Positions 47,880 to 56,898 of a stretch of 64,000 nt of DNA are shown here, piece by piece. Source of the DNA: Pseudomonadota bacterium (lineage in GTDB: Bacteria > Pseudomonadota > Gammaproteobacteria > CALCKW01); the NCBI GenBank assembly GCA_039196715.1, contig JBCCUP010000001.1, positions 1 to 64,000 of the forward strand, written 5' to 3'. The notes beneath the pieces are model-generated. The model did not search any database and had not been told where the DNA came from. It saw nothing but the letters and a program-made list of their open reading frames with translations. A program made the translations under genes and the position numbers. The number at the start of each line of letters is the position of its first letter. The first letter of the stretch is position 1.

Positions 47880-48536
47880 TCACTCCTGGTATTCCGTTCG
47901 GTTCAGCAAAAATTCTCGCACGCTGTCCGGCACGAGGTATTTCGGGTCGTGCCCCGCCGCGAGCAACGCGCGCAGCGCGGTCGACGAGACATCCAGCGCC
48001 GTCGTGTCGACGGACACAATGCCCCCGCAGGGTCGCCCGCGCGCGGCCTCGGCCGTCAGGCCGTGCTCGGCCAGCAGCGCCGCCGCAAAGGCATTGAGCG
48101 CGTAGCCCGGTCGGCGCATCAGCGCCAGGTGCGCCAGCCCCAGCAGTTCGGACCAGCGGTGCCAGCGGTCCAGGCCATTGAGGCTGTCGACCCCGAGCAG
48201 AAAATAGAGCTCGGCGTCGGGGTGTTCGCCACGCAGCGCACCGAGCGTGTCCACGGTGTAGGACGGCACGTCGCGGCGCATCTCCCGGTCGTCGAGCACG
48301 AAGGCCGCCACGGCATCGACGGCCAGCGTGACCATGTCGGCCCGCAGTGCGCTCGAGCGCTCCGGTTGCGGTCGATGCGGGGTCAGGTGGCAGGGCACAA
48401 ACCGCACCTCGTCGAGCGCGAGCGCGTGGCAGACGTCGAGCGCCGGTCGAAGGTGACCGACGTGGATCGGGTCGAAGGTGCCTCCGAGCACACCGATCCG
48501 TCTCCCGCCAGCCACACCGGCCGGTCGCTGATTCAC
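47880..48536 (-). CDS. nadD: Nicotinate-mononucleotide adenylyltransferase
   Basis: This 218-aa enzyme makes deamido-NAD. It has GVLGGTFDPIHVGHLRPA (residues 15-32) with the HxGH motif, FVPCHLTPHRP, and the ISSTALRALLA-type motif VSSTALRALLAAGHD near 180. Length is usual for the family. It lies between proA and rsfS. Confidence 0.95.
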   Translation of the reverse strand: MNQRPAGVAGGRRIGVLGGTFDPIHVGHLRPALDVCHALALDEVRFVPCHLTPHRPQPERSSALRADMVTLAVDAVAAFVLDDREMRRDVPSYTVDTLGALRGEHPDAELYFLLGVDSLNGLDRWHRWSELLGLAHLALMRRPGYALNAFAAALLAEHGLTAEAARGRPCGGIVSVDTTALDVSSTALRALLAAGHDPKYLVPDSVREFLLNRTEYQE

Positions 48537-48551
48537 GCGGCCCGCACCGCG

Positions 48552-49838
48552 TCAGGCACCGCGTGTCTGGCCGTCGCCGTAGACCACGAATTTCTGCGTG
48601 GTCAGGCCCTCGACACCCACCGGACCGCGCGCGTGCAACTTGCCGGTGCTGATGCCGATCTCGGCGCCCAGCCCGTATTCGAAGCCGTCGGCGAAACAGG
48701 TCGGCGCATTGACCATCACCGACGCGGAGTCGACCTCGCGCACGAAGCGGTCGATCCGCCGCTGGTTGTTGGAGACGATGGCATCGGTGTGCTGTGAGCC
48801 GTACTGCGCAATGTGGTCCATGGCCGCGTCCATGTCATCGACCACGCGCACGGCCAGGATCGGTGCCAGGTATTCCTCGGCCCAGTCGCCTTCGGTCGCC
48901 GCCTCCATCGCGCGGATGATCTCGCAGCTGCGCGGGCAACCGCGCAACACGACGCCCTTGGCAGCGAGTGCACCTGCAATGCCGGGCAAGACGGCCGACG
49001 CGACCGCCTTGTGCACCAGCAGCGTTTCCATCGCGCCGCAGATGCCGTACCGGTAGGTTTTGGCATCCAGCGCCACGCGTTCGGCCATGTCGAGGTCGGC
49101 GTCGGCGTCGATGTAGACGTGGCAGACGCCATCGAGGTGTTTGAGCACCGGGATGCGGGTCTCGCGCGCCACGCGCTCGATCAAGCCCTTGCCACCGCGG
49201 GGAATGATCACGTCGACCAGGGTGTCCTGGGCCAGCAACGCACCGACCGCAGCCCGGTCGGTGGTCTCGACCAGCTGCACGGCCGTGACCGGCAAGCCAG
49301 CCTGATCCAACCCGCCCTGCACCAGTTCGGCAATCGCCGTGTTCGAGTGTCTGGCCTCCGAGCCCCCGCGCAGGATGGTGGCATTACCGGCCTTGAGGCA
49401 CAGCGCAGCCGCGTCCGCCGTGACGTTCGGCCGCGATTCGTAGATGATGCCGATGACCCCGAGCGGAACGCGCATCTGCCCAACACGCAACCCCGACGGC
49501 TGTTCACGCACGGCCGAGATCTCGCCAATCGGGTCGTCGAGTGCCGCGACCTGGCGCACGCCGGCGGCCATGCCGGCGATGCGGGCCGGCGTCAGCGTGA
49601 GCCGGTCGACCAGCGCGTCGGCGAGCTGGCGCGCGCGCGCGGCGTCGAGGTCGCGCGCGTTGGCCGCGACCAGACCGGGCTCGCTCGCCTCGATGGCATC
49701 GGCGATGGCCAGGAGCGCGGCCTTGCGGCGTTGCCCGCCGGCCCTCGCGACGGCTTTGGCGGCGGCGCGCGCGGCGACAGCCTGCGCGTGCACGGCGGCG
49801 GTGATATCGTGGTCGAGTGCCACTGCAGTCTCAGACAT
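48552..49838 (-). CDS. proA: Gamma-glutamyl phosphate reductase
   Basis: This 428-aa NADPH-dependent enzyme makes glutamate semialdehyde in proline synthesis. It has [19 protein letters not shown] (about residues 115-135), [12 protein letters not shown], and the active Cys in [14 protein letters not shown] near 265. Start 49838 is the ATG; a GTG three codons upstream is less likely. Length is that of E. coli ProA (417) plus a few residues. Confidence 0.96.
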   Translation of the reverse strand: MSETAVALDHDITAAVHAQAVAARAAAKAVARAGGQRRKAALLAIADAIEASEPGLVAANARDLDAARARQLADALVDRLTLTPARIAGMAAGVRQVAALDDPIGEISAVREQPSGLRVGQMRVPLGVIGIIYESRPNVTADAAALCLKAGNATILRGGSEARHSNTAIAELVQGGLDQAGLPVTAVQLVETTDRAAVGALLAQDTLVDVIIPRGGKGLIERVARETRIPVLKHLDGVCHVYIDADADLDMAERVALDAKTYRYGICGAMETLLVHKAVASAVLPGIAGALAAKGVVLRGCPRSCEIIRAMEAATEGDWAEEYLAPILAVRVVDDMDAAMDHIAQYGSQHTDAIVSNNQRRIDRFVREVDSASVMVNAPTCFADGFEYGLGAEIGISTGKLHARGPVGVEGLTTQKFVVYGDGQTRGA

Positions 49839-49955
49839 GGTCCACACGGTTGCGCTCGAATGCGCGTTTGAGATAGCCGCCCATTATGCCCCCGGCTGCG
49901 GCCCGACCCCAAGGCCGGCCGCGCCCACACCCGCCCAGGAGTGCGCCCGAATCCC

Positions 49956-50957
49956 ATGCCCAGATTGACGCTCGACGAGATTGAGACCCTGTGTTTCGAC
50001 GCCCTGCGCCGCGTCGGCGCGAGCGAAACGCAAGCGTCGGCCGCCGCCCTCGAACTGCGCGACGCCGAAGCCGAAGGCATCCGCAATGTCGGGCTCGGCT
50101 ACATACACCTGTATCTCAAGCACCTCGCCTGCGGCAAGGTCAGGGGCGACGCCGTGCCCCGCACCGTACGCACCAGCGCGAGCACGACGGTGGTCGACGC
50201 CGGCCACGGGTTCTGCCACACCGCCTACCTGCACGGCGAGGCGCGTCTGATCGACTGCGCCCGTCGCGAGGGCGTCGGCGTGATGGCGATCAACCGCTCC
50301 TACTCGGCCGGCGTGTTGGGCTGGTTTGTCCGCCGACTCGCGCAGCAGGGCCTGGTTGCGCTGATGTACGCCAACAGCTCCAAGGCGGTCGCAGCCCACG
50401 GCGGCAAGGTGCCCTTCTTCGGCACCAACCCGCTTGCGTTCAGCGCACCGCGCGCGGGCGAAGAACCGGTGGTCGTTGACATGGCAACCGCGTCCACCGC
50501 CCGGGTCAACATCGTGCGCGCCGCGCGAGAAGGAGAGCCCATCGAGCCGGGCCACGCGATCGACGAGCACGGCGAGCCAACCACCGACGCAGCCGCCGCG
50601 CTGCGCGGGGCCCAGCTGCCGCTCGCCGGCCCCAAGGGCTTCGGCCTCGGTCTGATGGTTGACATCCTCGGGGGCGTTCTGACCGGCGGTAACGCGTCTT
50701 TCGATGCCGCGATGTTCTCCAACAACGAGGGCGGCCCGCCGAATGTCGGGCAGGTCATCATCGCACTGGACCCCGCGTTTTTCGCCGACGGGTTCACGCA
50801 GCGTCTCGACAACATGCTCTCGGCGATGACCGAAGGCAACGACGTCAGGGTGCCGGGTGAGCGGCGAGGTCACCTGCGCCGCGAACACACGGCGAACGGC
50901 ATCGAGGTGCCCGAGGCGTTGCTGCAGCAAATCGCCGAGCTCAGCACCGCGTCCTGA
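49956..50957 (+). CDS. Ldh-family (malate/lactate/delta1-piperideine-2-carboxylate type) dehydrogenase
   Basis: This 333-aa NAD(P)-dependent enzyme belongs to the Ldh2/DpkA/YbiC family. It shows HGFCHTAYLHG, FFGTNPLAFSAPRAGE (about residues 150-165), DMATASTARVNI and KGFGLGLMVDILGGVLTGG. Substrates in this family include malate, 2-oxo acids and cyclic imines; the sequence does not decide. It stands alone between proA and holA on the opposite strand. The ATG at 49956 is preferred over GTG 49941, which overlaps the AGGAG. Confidence 0.9.
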   Translation: MPRLTLDEIETLCFDALRRVGASETQASAAALELRDAEAEGIRNVGLGYIHLYLKHLACGKVRGDAVPRTVRTSASTTVVDAGHGFCHTAYLHGEARLIDCARREGVGVMAINRSYSAGVLGWFVRRLAQQGLVALMYANSSKAVAAHGGKVPFFGTNPLAFSAPRAGEEPVVVDMATASTARVNIVRAAREGEPIEPGHAIDEHGEPTTDAAAALRGAQLPLAGPKGFGLGLMVDILGGVLTGGNASFDAAMFSNNEGGPPNVGQVIIALDPAFFADGFTQRLDNMLSAMTEGNDVRVPGERRGHLRREHTANGIEVPEALLQQIAELSTAS

Positions 50958-50969
50958 ACGTCGGCGTGC

Positions 50970-52010
50970 TCAGCCGTGGGCGTCTGCGCGCAGTGAGGGC
51001 GCTCGACCGGCCACCGCGAGCGAGAGGTCGAGCAAGGCATCCCACGCGTCCGAGCGCGCCCGCTTGACCCGCAGGTCCAGCGCCGCGCAGCGGTGGAGGT
51101 AGTGCTGCCACTGTGACGCGGAATGGCGGTGCACGGCCGCCTGCACCTCGCGTTGGCGAAAGGGCGCGACGCCGACCCGCTGCATTGCCTGGGCCTGCCC
51201 GCGGCCGTTGGCCAGCTCCGTGGCGAGGATGGACACGTCCCGCACATCGCGCGTCAACGCCCAGGCAACCGGCACCGGGTCCACGCCCTCGGCCCGCAGG
51301 CCGGTCAGGGTGCGGGCCGCGCGCGCCGCGTCGCCGGCCAGCACGGCGGCAGAAAAATCGAAGACGCTGAACCGCGCGCTGTCGGCGACCGCCCGCATGA
51401 CCGCCCGGGCATCGACCGGCTCATCGCCCACCAGCAGCGCGAGTTTCTGGATTTCCTGGTCGGCCGCGAGCAGATTGCCCTCGGTGCGCTCGGCGATCAG
51501 CTGGGCCGCCGCGGCGTCGGCGTTGACCCCGTGTCGACGCAGTCGGCGTGTCACCCAGGCGACCAGCTCGTGCGCGCGCGGCGGCCAGACAGCGACGCAC
51601 ACGCCCGCCTTGTCCAATGCCTTGAACCAGGCGCTCTTCTGGCTGGCCGCGTCCACCTTGCCCGACACGATCAGCAGAATGGTTTCCTCCGGCGGCCGAC
51701 CGAGGTACGCCCGCAGCGCGTCGCCACCGGCCTTGCCGGGCTTGCCGCTCGGCAGGCGCAACTCGATGATCCGCCGCTCGGCGAACAACGACTGGCTGTC
51801 TGCGGCGGAGGCGAGCGCCTGCCAATCGAAACGCGCGTCGACCTCGAGCAGCTCGCGCGTGGTGTACCCCGCCTCGACCGCACGCGCGCGGACCGACTCG
51901 GCTGCCTCGCCGCGCTGCAACAGCTCGTCGCCGCTGATGCAGTAGACCAAATCGAGGCCGCGTGCGAGAACCTTGGGCAAATTGTCGATCGAACACCGCA
52001 TATGCACCAT
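50970..52010 (-). CDS. holA: DNA polymerase III delta subunit
   Basis: This protein of about 346 aa opens the sliding clamp in the clamp loader. It shows GLDLVYCISGDELLQRGEAAE, ADSQSLFAERRIIELRLP, and LIVSGKVDAASQKSAWFKAL, typical of HolA. The start may be 52010 or 52001. Usually lptE precedes holA; here a divergent gene for a secreted protein is in that place. It is convergent with the Ldh-family gene. Confidence 0.93.
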   Translation of the reverse strand: MVHMRCSIDNLPKVLARGLDLVYCISGDELLQRGEAAESVRARAVEAGYTTRELLEVDARFDWQALASAADSQSLFAERRIIELRLPSGKPGKAGGDALRAYLGRPPEETILLIVSGKVDAASQKSAWFKALDKAGVCVAVWPPRAHELVAWVTRRLRRHGVNADAAAAQLIAERTEGNLLAADQEIQKLALLVGDEPVDARAVMRAVADSARFSVFDFSAAVLAGDAARAARTLTGLRAEGVDPVPVAWALTRDVRDVSILATELANGRGQAQAMQRVGVAPFRQREVQAAVHRHSASQWQHYLHRCAALDLRVKRARSDAWDALLDLSLAVAGRAPSLRADAHG

Positions 52011-52062
52011 CACACCCGGCGCCACTTGCACCGGGGAAGTCACCGACGGAGAATCCTACAGC

Positions 52063-52578
52063 ATGAATTTGCCGCGTACAGTCCTGCTTTTGACCGCCGC
52101 GATGGCACTGACCGGCCCGGTGTGGGGCGACGGTGAGACTGCCTGCCGAAAACAGGTGTTTGGCGACTACTGCCTTGGCGGAGACACCTCGGCGTTGCGC
52201 CTCGACCCCGTGCCCGAGGTCGACAACACCTTCACCGACAGCGCGGGCCCGGGGCACACCCGGCTCGAGGTGGTCGACGACACCCTGGTCGCCGTCGAAC
52301 GTCGCGTGGAGCCCGGTGGCTGGCGGGAGTTCGACCGGTGGCTCAAGCGCCTGGAGCGCGTCTACCGCAGCGGGGAGGACAACAGCACCTTCCCGCGCTA
52401 CGCCGCGTCGCGCAGCTCCAAACTCAACGCGATCCGCTCGGGCCGCGGGTCCGCGCGGGTCGACTGGCCACAGGGCGGGTGGACACTCTCGTTGATCTGG
52501 CGTGAACCGGACGCCATCCACCTGCGCTACGCCGTGTCCGACGCCGACCAGGATCGGTTGTCACTGGACGAGTTGTAG
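52063..52578 (+). CDS. Secreted hypothetical protein
   Basis: This 171-aa protein has a signal peptide (1-24, ending PVWGDG) with the start at 52063, 11 bases after GGAGAA. The mature part includes a Cys pair (ACRKQVFGDYCLGG) that may form a disulfide, then VEPGGWREFDRWLKRLERVY. I recognise no family. It lies between holA (divergent) and pyrD. Confidence 0.75.
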   Translation: MNLPRTVLLLTAAMALTGPVWGDGETACRKQVFGDYCLGGDTSALRLDPVPEVDNTFTDSAGPGHTRLEVVDDTLVAVERRVEPGGWREFDRWLKRLERVYRSGEDNSTFPRYAASRSSKLNAIRSGRGSARVDWPQGGWTLSLIWREPDAIHLRYAVSDADQDRLSLDEL

Positions 52579-52615
52579 CCAGCCCACTCCCCCGTCACCC
52601 AGGGACCTGCAGCCA

Positions 52616-53662
52616 ATGACCTACCGCCTGGTGCGGCCGGCGCTCTTCGCGCTCGACGCAGAACGCAGCCACGACCTCGCGTTTCGCGCGCTCGCGCTGC
52701 CGGGGGTCGTACCGGCCTTGCGCGCGACGCTCGGCGCGGCCATCGACGACCCTGTGGACTGCTGCGGGCTGCGCTTCGCAAACCGTGTGGGCCTGGCCGC
52801 GGGGCTGGACAAGGACGGTCGCGCCGTCGACGCCTTCGGCGCGATGGGTTTCGGGTTCCTCGAAGTCGGCACGGTCACGCCCCGTGCCCAGCCGGGCAAC
52901 CCCAAACCCCGCCTCTTTCGCCTGCCCGCGCGTTCGGCGCTGATCAACCGCTTCGGATTCAACAACGCCGGCGTGGACGCCCTGTGCCGACGCGTGTCCA
53001 CACGCCGTTGGCAGGGCGTGCTCGGTGTCAACATCGGCAAGAACGCCGACACGCCGACGGCCTCGGCGGTGGACGACTACGTCGCGTGCCTGAGAACAGC
53101 GGCGTCCGTCGCGGATTACATCACGATCAACGTGTCGTCACCGAACACCAGGAACCTGCGCGACCTGCAGGCGGCCGAGGCACTTGACACACTGCTTCAG
53201 GCGATCAGCGAGGTGCGCGCCGCCGCCGCCGAGGCGCGCGGCCGGGCGTTGCCGCTGCTGCTCAAGGTGGCGCCGGACCTCGACGACGCCGAACGCGCCG
53301 ACATCGCCAGTGCCGTCGCGCGCCACGGCGTTGACGGTGTCATCGCCAGCAACACCACGACCGACCGCAGCGCCGTGGCCGGCCTCTCGCACGCGGACGA
53401 AGCGGGCGGGTTGTCCGGCGAACCCTTGCGCAAGCGCACCGCCGGCATCGTCGCACACTGGCGGCGCCTGCTCGGGCCGGACACCGGGTTGATCGCCGCC
53501 GGCGGCATCGCCGGCGCGGACGACGCCCACCGCGCGATCAGCGCCGGCGCCGACCTGGTGCAGCTCTATACTGGGTTGATCTACGAGGGTCCGGGCGTGG
53601 TCAGACGCATCGCGGCGACGCTCAGAGACGGGGCCACGAACGGGGACAGCAATGCATTTTGA
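52616..53662 (+). CDS. pyrD: Dihydroorotate dehydrogenase (quinone), class 2
   Basis: This 348-aa membrane-associated flavoprotein makes orotate in pyrimidine synthesis. It starts MTYRLVRPALFALDAERSHD, the class 2 amphipathic N-terminus, and has GLAAGLDKDGRAVDAFGAMG, RFGFNNAG and the active-Ser region INVSSPNTRNLRDLQ. Length matches E. coli PyrD (336). Its end overlaps the DHH gene by 11 bases. Confidence 0.97.
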   Translation: MTYRLVRPALFALDAERSHDLAFRALALPGVVPALRATLGAAIDDPVDCCGLRFANRVGLAAGLDKDGRAVDAFGAMGFGFLEVGTVTPRAQPGNPKPRLFRLPARSALINRFGFNNAGVDALCRRVSTRRWQGVLGVNIGKNADTPTASAVDDYVACLRTAASVADYITINVSSPNTRNLRDLQAAEALDTLLQAISEVRAAAAEARGRALPLLLKVAPDLDDAERADIASAVARHGVDGVIASNTTTDRSAVAGLSHADEAGGLSGEPLRKRTAGIVAHWRRLLGPDTGLIAAGGIAGADDAHRAISAGADLVQLYTGLIYEGPGVVRRIAATLRDGATNGDSNAF

Positions 53663-54602
53663 CGTGTTCAATGGCGACGCGGATGGCCTCTGCGCGCTGC
53701 ACCAGTTGCGCCTGGCCGACCCCGTGGAGAGCACACTCGTCACCGGGGTCAAGCGGGACATCGCGCTGGTTCAACGCGTGCCACTGGACGCCTCGAGCGC
53801 CACGGTGCTCGACGTGTCGTTCGAGAAGAACGTCGACGCGGTGCGCGCCCTGTTGGAGGCGGGTGTGCCGGTGCGGTATTTCGACCACCACTTCCCCGGC
53901 GATATCCCGGCGCACCCCGCGCTCGACTGCCACATCGACACCCGACCCACGGTCTGCACCGGCCTGATTGTCAACGCGGTGCTCGGCGGTGCGCACCTGC
54001 CCTGGGCCGTGACGGCCGCCTTCGGCGACAACCTCATCGAGGCTGCGCGCACCGCCGCGGCGCCGCTCGGGCTCGACGAGACGGCGCTCACGGCCCTCTG
54101 CGAGCTGGGCACCCTGCTGAACTACAACGGCTACGGCGCCGGCCTCGACGACCTGTTGTTCGACCCGGCGATCCTGTACCGCGACCTGAGCGCACACCGC
54201 GAACCCGGCACCTTCATCGCCGAAGACCCGGCTTTTCAGTCCCTGCGTGAGGGCCACGCCAGCGATGTCGACAAGGCTCAGGCGCTCACGCCGCGCATCG
54301 AAGACGACACGGTGTCGGTGACGGTGCTGCCCAACGCCCGCTGGGCGCGGCGCATAAGCGGGGTTCACGCGAACCAGCTGGCCAACGCGCACCCGGAACG
54401 CGCACACGCGCTGCTGACGGAGAAAGACGGGGGCTACCTGGTCAGCGTGCGCGCCCCGCTCACCCGGCGAACCGGCGCCGACGCGGTGTGCCGCCAGTTC
54501 GACACGGGTGGTGGGCGGGCCGCGGCCGCCGGCATCAACACCTTGCCCGAAGCCGATGTGGACCGCTTTGTCGCCACGCTGCGCGACACCTACGCCCGAT
54601 AA
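53652..54602 (+). CDS. DHH-family phosphoesterase
   Basis: This 316-aa protein has the DHH metal motifs: [13 protein letters not shown] (residues 6-18), [18 protein letters not shown] near 77, and the C-terminal DHHA1-like [14 protein letters not shown]. It is similar in design to oligoribonucleases and cyclic-nucleotide phosphodiesterases of the DHH superfamily, but lacks a membrane or sensor domain. It may act on a nucleotide. The overlap with pyrD and the 10-base gap to apt suggest co-transcription with nucleotide genes. Confidence 0.85.
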   Translation: MHFDVFNGDADGLCALHQLRLADPVESTLVTGVKRDIALVQRVPLDASSATVLDVSFEKNVDAVRALLEAGVPVRYFDHHFPGDIPAHPALDCHIDTRPTVCTGLIVNAVLGGAHLPWAVTAAFGDNLIEAARTAAAPLGLDETALTALCELGTLLNYNGYGAGLDDLLFDPAILYRDLSAHREPGTFIAEDPAFQSLREGHASDVDKAQALTPRIEDDTVSVTVLPNARWARRISGVHANQLANAHPERAHALLTEKDGGYLVSVRAPLTRRTGADAVCRQFDTGGGRAAAAGINTLPEADVDRFVATLRDTYAR

Positions 54603-54612
54603 GGATCTCTGC

Positions 54613-55149
54613 ATGACACAGTATTTTCACGACATGCTGGCACCGGCCATCCGCACCGTGCCGGACTGGCCAATCGACGGCGTGCAGTTTCGCGACATCA
54701 CGCCGGTGTTGCAGGACCCTACGCGCTACCGTGTGCTGATCGACACCTTCGTGCACCGCTACATCGGCGAGCAGATTGACGTGGTCGCCGGCATCGACGC
54801 GCGCGGGTTCATTCTCGGCGCGCCTGTCGCCTACGCCCTCAACACCGCGTTCACCCCCATTCGCAAGGCTGGCAAGCTGCCGGCGGACACGCTCTCGGAG
54901 TCCTACTCATTGGAGTACGGCGAGGCGACACTGGAGCTCAACCGCGACGCGTTCGCGCCCGGCAGCCGCGTGTTGCTGGTCGACGACCTGATCGCCACCG
55001 GCGGCACACTCGGCGCCGCGATCACGCTGATACACGCGTTGCAAGGCGAGTTGGTGGAAATCGCGGCACTCGCTAAAATAGACGCCCTCGGCGGCGCCCA
55101 GCGGCTGGAAGAACAGGGCTTGCGTTACTTTACCCTGCTGGATTTTTGA
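54613..55149 (+). CDS. apt: Adenine phosphoribosyltransferase
   Basis: This 178-aa enzyme salvages adenine with PRPP. It has [18 protein letters not shown] near residue 18, [14 protein letters not shown] (about 61-74), [11 protein letters not shown], and the PRPP-binding [13 protein letters not shown]. Length is usual (about 175-183). The start is preceded by AAGGA at 54601-54605, 7 bases upstream. Confidence 0.96.
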   Translation: MTQYFHDMLAPAIRTVPDWPIDGVQFRDITPVLQDPTRYRVLIDTFVHRYIGEQIDVVAGIDARGFILGAPVAYALNTAFTPIRKAGKLPADTLSESYSLEYGEATLELNRDAFAPGSRVLLVDDLIATGGTLGAAITLIHALQGELVEIAALAKIDALGGAQRLEEQGLRYFTLLDF

Positions 55150-55211
55150 CACCCTCCACCCAGGCCCGCACCACGCACCTCCTCTGACCCACGCTGCTGC
55201 GCCACTGCGAC

Positions 55212-56153
55212 ATGATCGACGTCTCTTCGCTCTGCAAACGATTTGGCCGGTTCCGAGCGGTGGATAACATCAGCTTCACGGTCGAACCCGGCCAGGTGCT
55301 CGGCTTTCTCGGCCCGAACGGCGCCGGCAAGTCGACGACCATGAAGCTGATCACAGGCTATGACAAGCCGACATCCGGTCGCATCACGGTAAACGGTCGG
55401 GACGTCCAGCGTCATAGAAAGCGGATGCAAGCCGACCTCGGCTACCTGCCCGAAGGCGCGCCGGCGTACGGTGACATGACGGTGGAGCACTACCTCGATT
55501 TCATTGCCCGCGCGCGTGGCCTGGCCTCGCGTGACCGCCAGGGCAAACTGCGCGCCGTGACCGCGCAGCTTGAACTCGACGGCGTGCGCACGCAGCGCAT
55601 CGACACCCTGTCCAAGGGGTTCAAACGGCGCGTGGGCATCGCCCAGGCGCTGGTTCACGACCCGAGTGTGCTGATTCTGGACGAGCCGACCGACGGCCTG
55701 GACCCGAACCAGAAACACCAGGTGCGAGACCTCATCCGTGGCGTCGCGGCCGACAAGACGGTGATTCTCTCGACCCACATCCTCGAGGAAGTCGAAGCGG
55801 TGTGCCACCGAGCGCTGATCATTGCCGAGGGCAAGGTGCTGGTCGATTCCACACCGGACGCGCTGCGCCGGCAATCGCGCTATTGCGGCGCCATCACTCT
55901 CGAGTTGCCCGATGCACGGCGCAGCGCCGCGGCGCTCGAGGCCTTGCCCGAGGCCGACAGCGTGGAATTCAGCCTCGACAACCCCAACCGCTTCACGGTG
56001 ATTCCCAAGCCGAATACCAACCTGTACGTCGCGATCGATCAACAGCTCAAGGCCCGAGGCTGGATTCCCGCGGCCATGGGCGTGGACCCGGGCAGGCTGG
56101 ACGACGTGTTTCGCAAGGTCACCAAACCGGACAGCGTCGAGGTGCAGTTGTGA
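55212..56153 (+). CDS. ABC transporter ATPase, GldA-like
   Basis: This 313-aa ATPase has Walker A GFLGPNGAGKSTTMKL (about residues 35-50), signature LSKGFKRRVGIAQAL, and Walker B VLILDEPTDGLDPNQ. It is nearest to the multidrug-type/GldA group. It is coupled to the permease by a GTGA overlap and to a GldG-like protein next. Such three-gene sets export unknown substrates or act in envelope function. Confidence 0.92.
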   Translation: MIDVSSLCKRFGRFRAVDNISFTVEPGQVLGFLGPNGAGKSTTMKLITGYDKPTSGRITVNGRDVQRHRKRMQADLGYLPEGAPAYGDMTVEHYLDFIARARGLASRDRQGKLRAVTAQLELDGVRTQRIDTLSKGFKRRVGIAQALVHDPSVLILDEPTDGLDPNQKHQVRDLIRGVAADKTVILSTHILEEVEAVCHRALIIAEGKVLVDSTPDALRRQSRYCGAITLELPDARRSAAALEALPEADSVEFSLDNPNRFTVIPKPNTNLYVAIDQQLKARGWIPAAMGVDPGRLDDVFRKVTKPDSVEVQL

Positions 56154-56884
56154 GCGGCACGCGCACGGTGTTCGCGCGGGAGTTCGCCAGCTACTTCGCG
56201 AGCCCGCTGGCTCTGATCTTCATCTTCATCTTCCTTGTGCTGGCCGGGGTCTTCACGTTCTTCATTGGCGGCTTCTACGCGCGCGGCCAGGCGGACCTCG
56301 CAAGCTTCTTTGCGTTCCACCCCTGGCTTTACCTGTTTCTGGTACCGGCATTGTCCATGCGACTCTGGGCAGAGGAGCGCAAGTCCGGCACGATTGAGGT
56401 ACTGCTGACCTTGCCGCTGTCGCTTGCGTCGGTGGTCACCGGCAAGTTCCTCGCCGCCTGGGCCTTCACCGGTCTGGCGTTGAGCCTGACCGCCCCGATC
56501 TGGATCAGCGTCAACTACCTCGGCGCACCGGACAACGGCGTCGTGCTCGCGGGCTACCTCGGAAGCTGGCTGATGGCCGGTGCCTTCATTGCCATCGGCA
56601 GTGTCCTCTCGGCACTCACGGACAACCAGATCATCGCGTTCATTGTCACTGCGGTGGTGTGCTTCGCGCTGGTTGCCGCCGGTTTCCCGCTGGTACTGGA
56701 CGCTTTCCGGGCCTGGGCACCCACGCCGGTGCTCGACACGGTGGCGGGCTTGAGTGTGCTCACCCATTTCGACGCGATCAGCCGTGGCGTACTCGACCTT
56801 CGGGACATCGCCTACTTCGTCATTGTCATCCTCACCGGCCTGCTCGCGACCGGCATCGTGGTCGCCGCGCGGCGGGCGAACTGA
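56150..56884 (+). CDS. ABC transporter permease, GldF-like
   Basis: This 244-aa membrane protein has six hydrophobic segments. The N-terminal FAREFASYFASPLALIFIF and LWAEERKSGTIEVLLTLPLS are typical of ABC-2 permeases with the GldF name. The GTG start overlaps the ATPase stop. It ends 14 bases before the GldG-like gene. Confidence 0.9.
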   Translation: MSGTRTVFAREFASYFASPLALIFIFIFLVLAGVFTFFIGGFYARGQADLASFFAFHPWLYLFLVPALSMRLWAEERKSGTIEVLLTLPLSLASVVTGKFLAAWAFTGLALSLTAPIWISVNYLGAPDNGVVLAGYLGSWLMAGAFIAIGSVLSALTDNQIIAFIVTAVVCFALVAAGFPLVLDAFRAWAPTPVLDTVAGLSVLTHFDAISRGVLDLRDIAYFVIVILTGLLATGIVVAARRAN

Positions 56885-56898
56885 GCGGGGTGCCGAGC

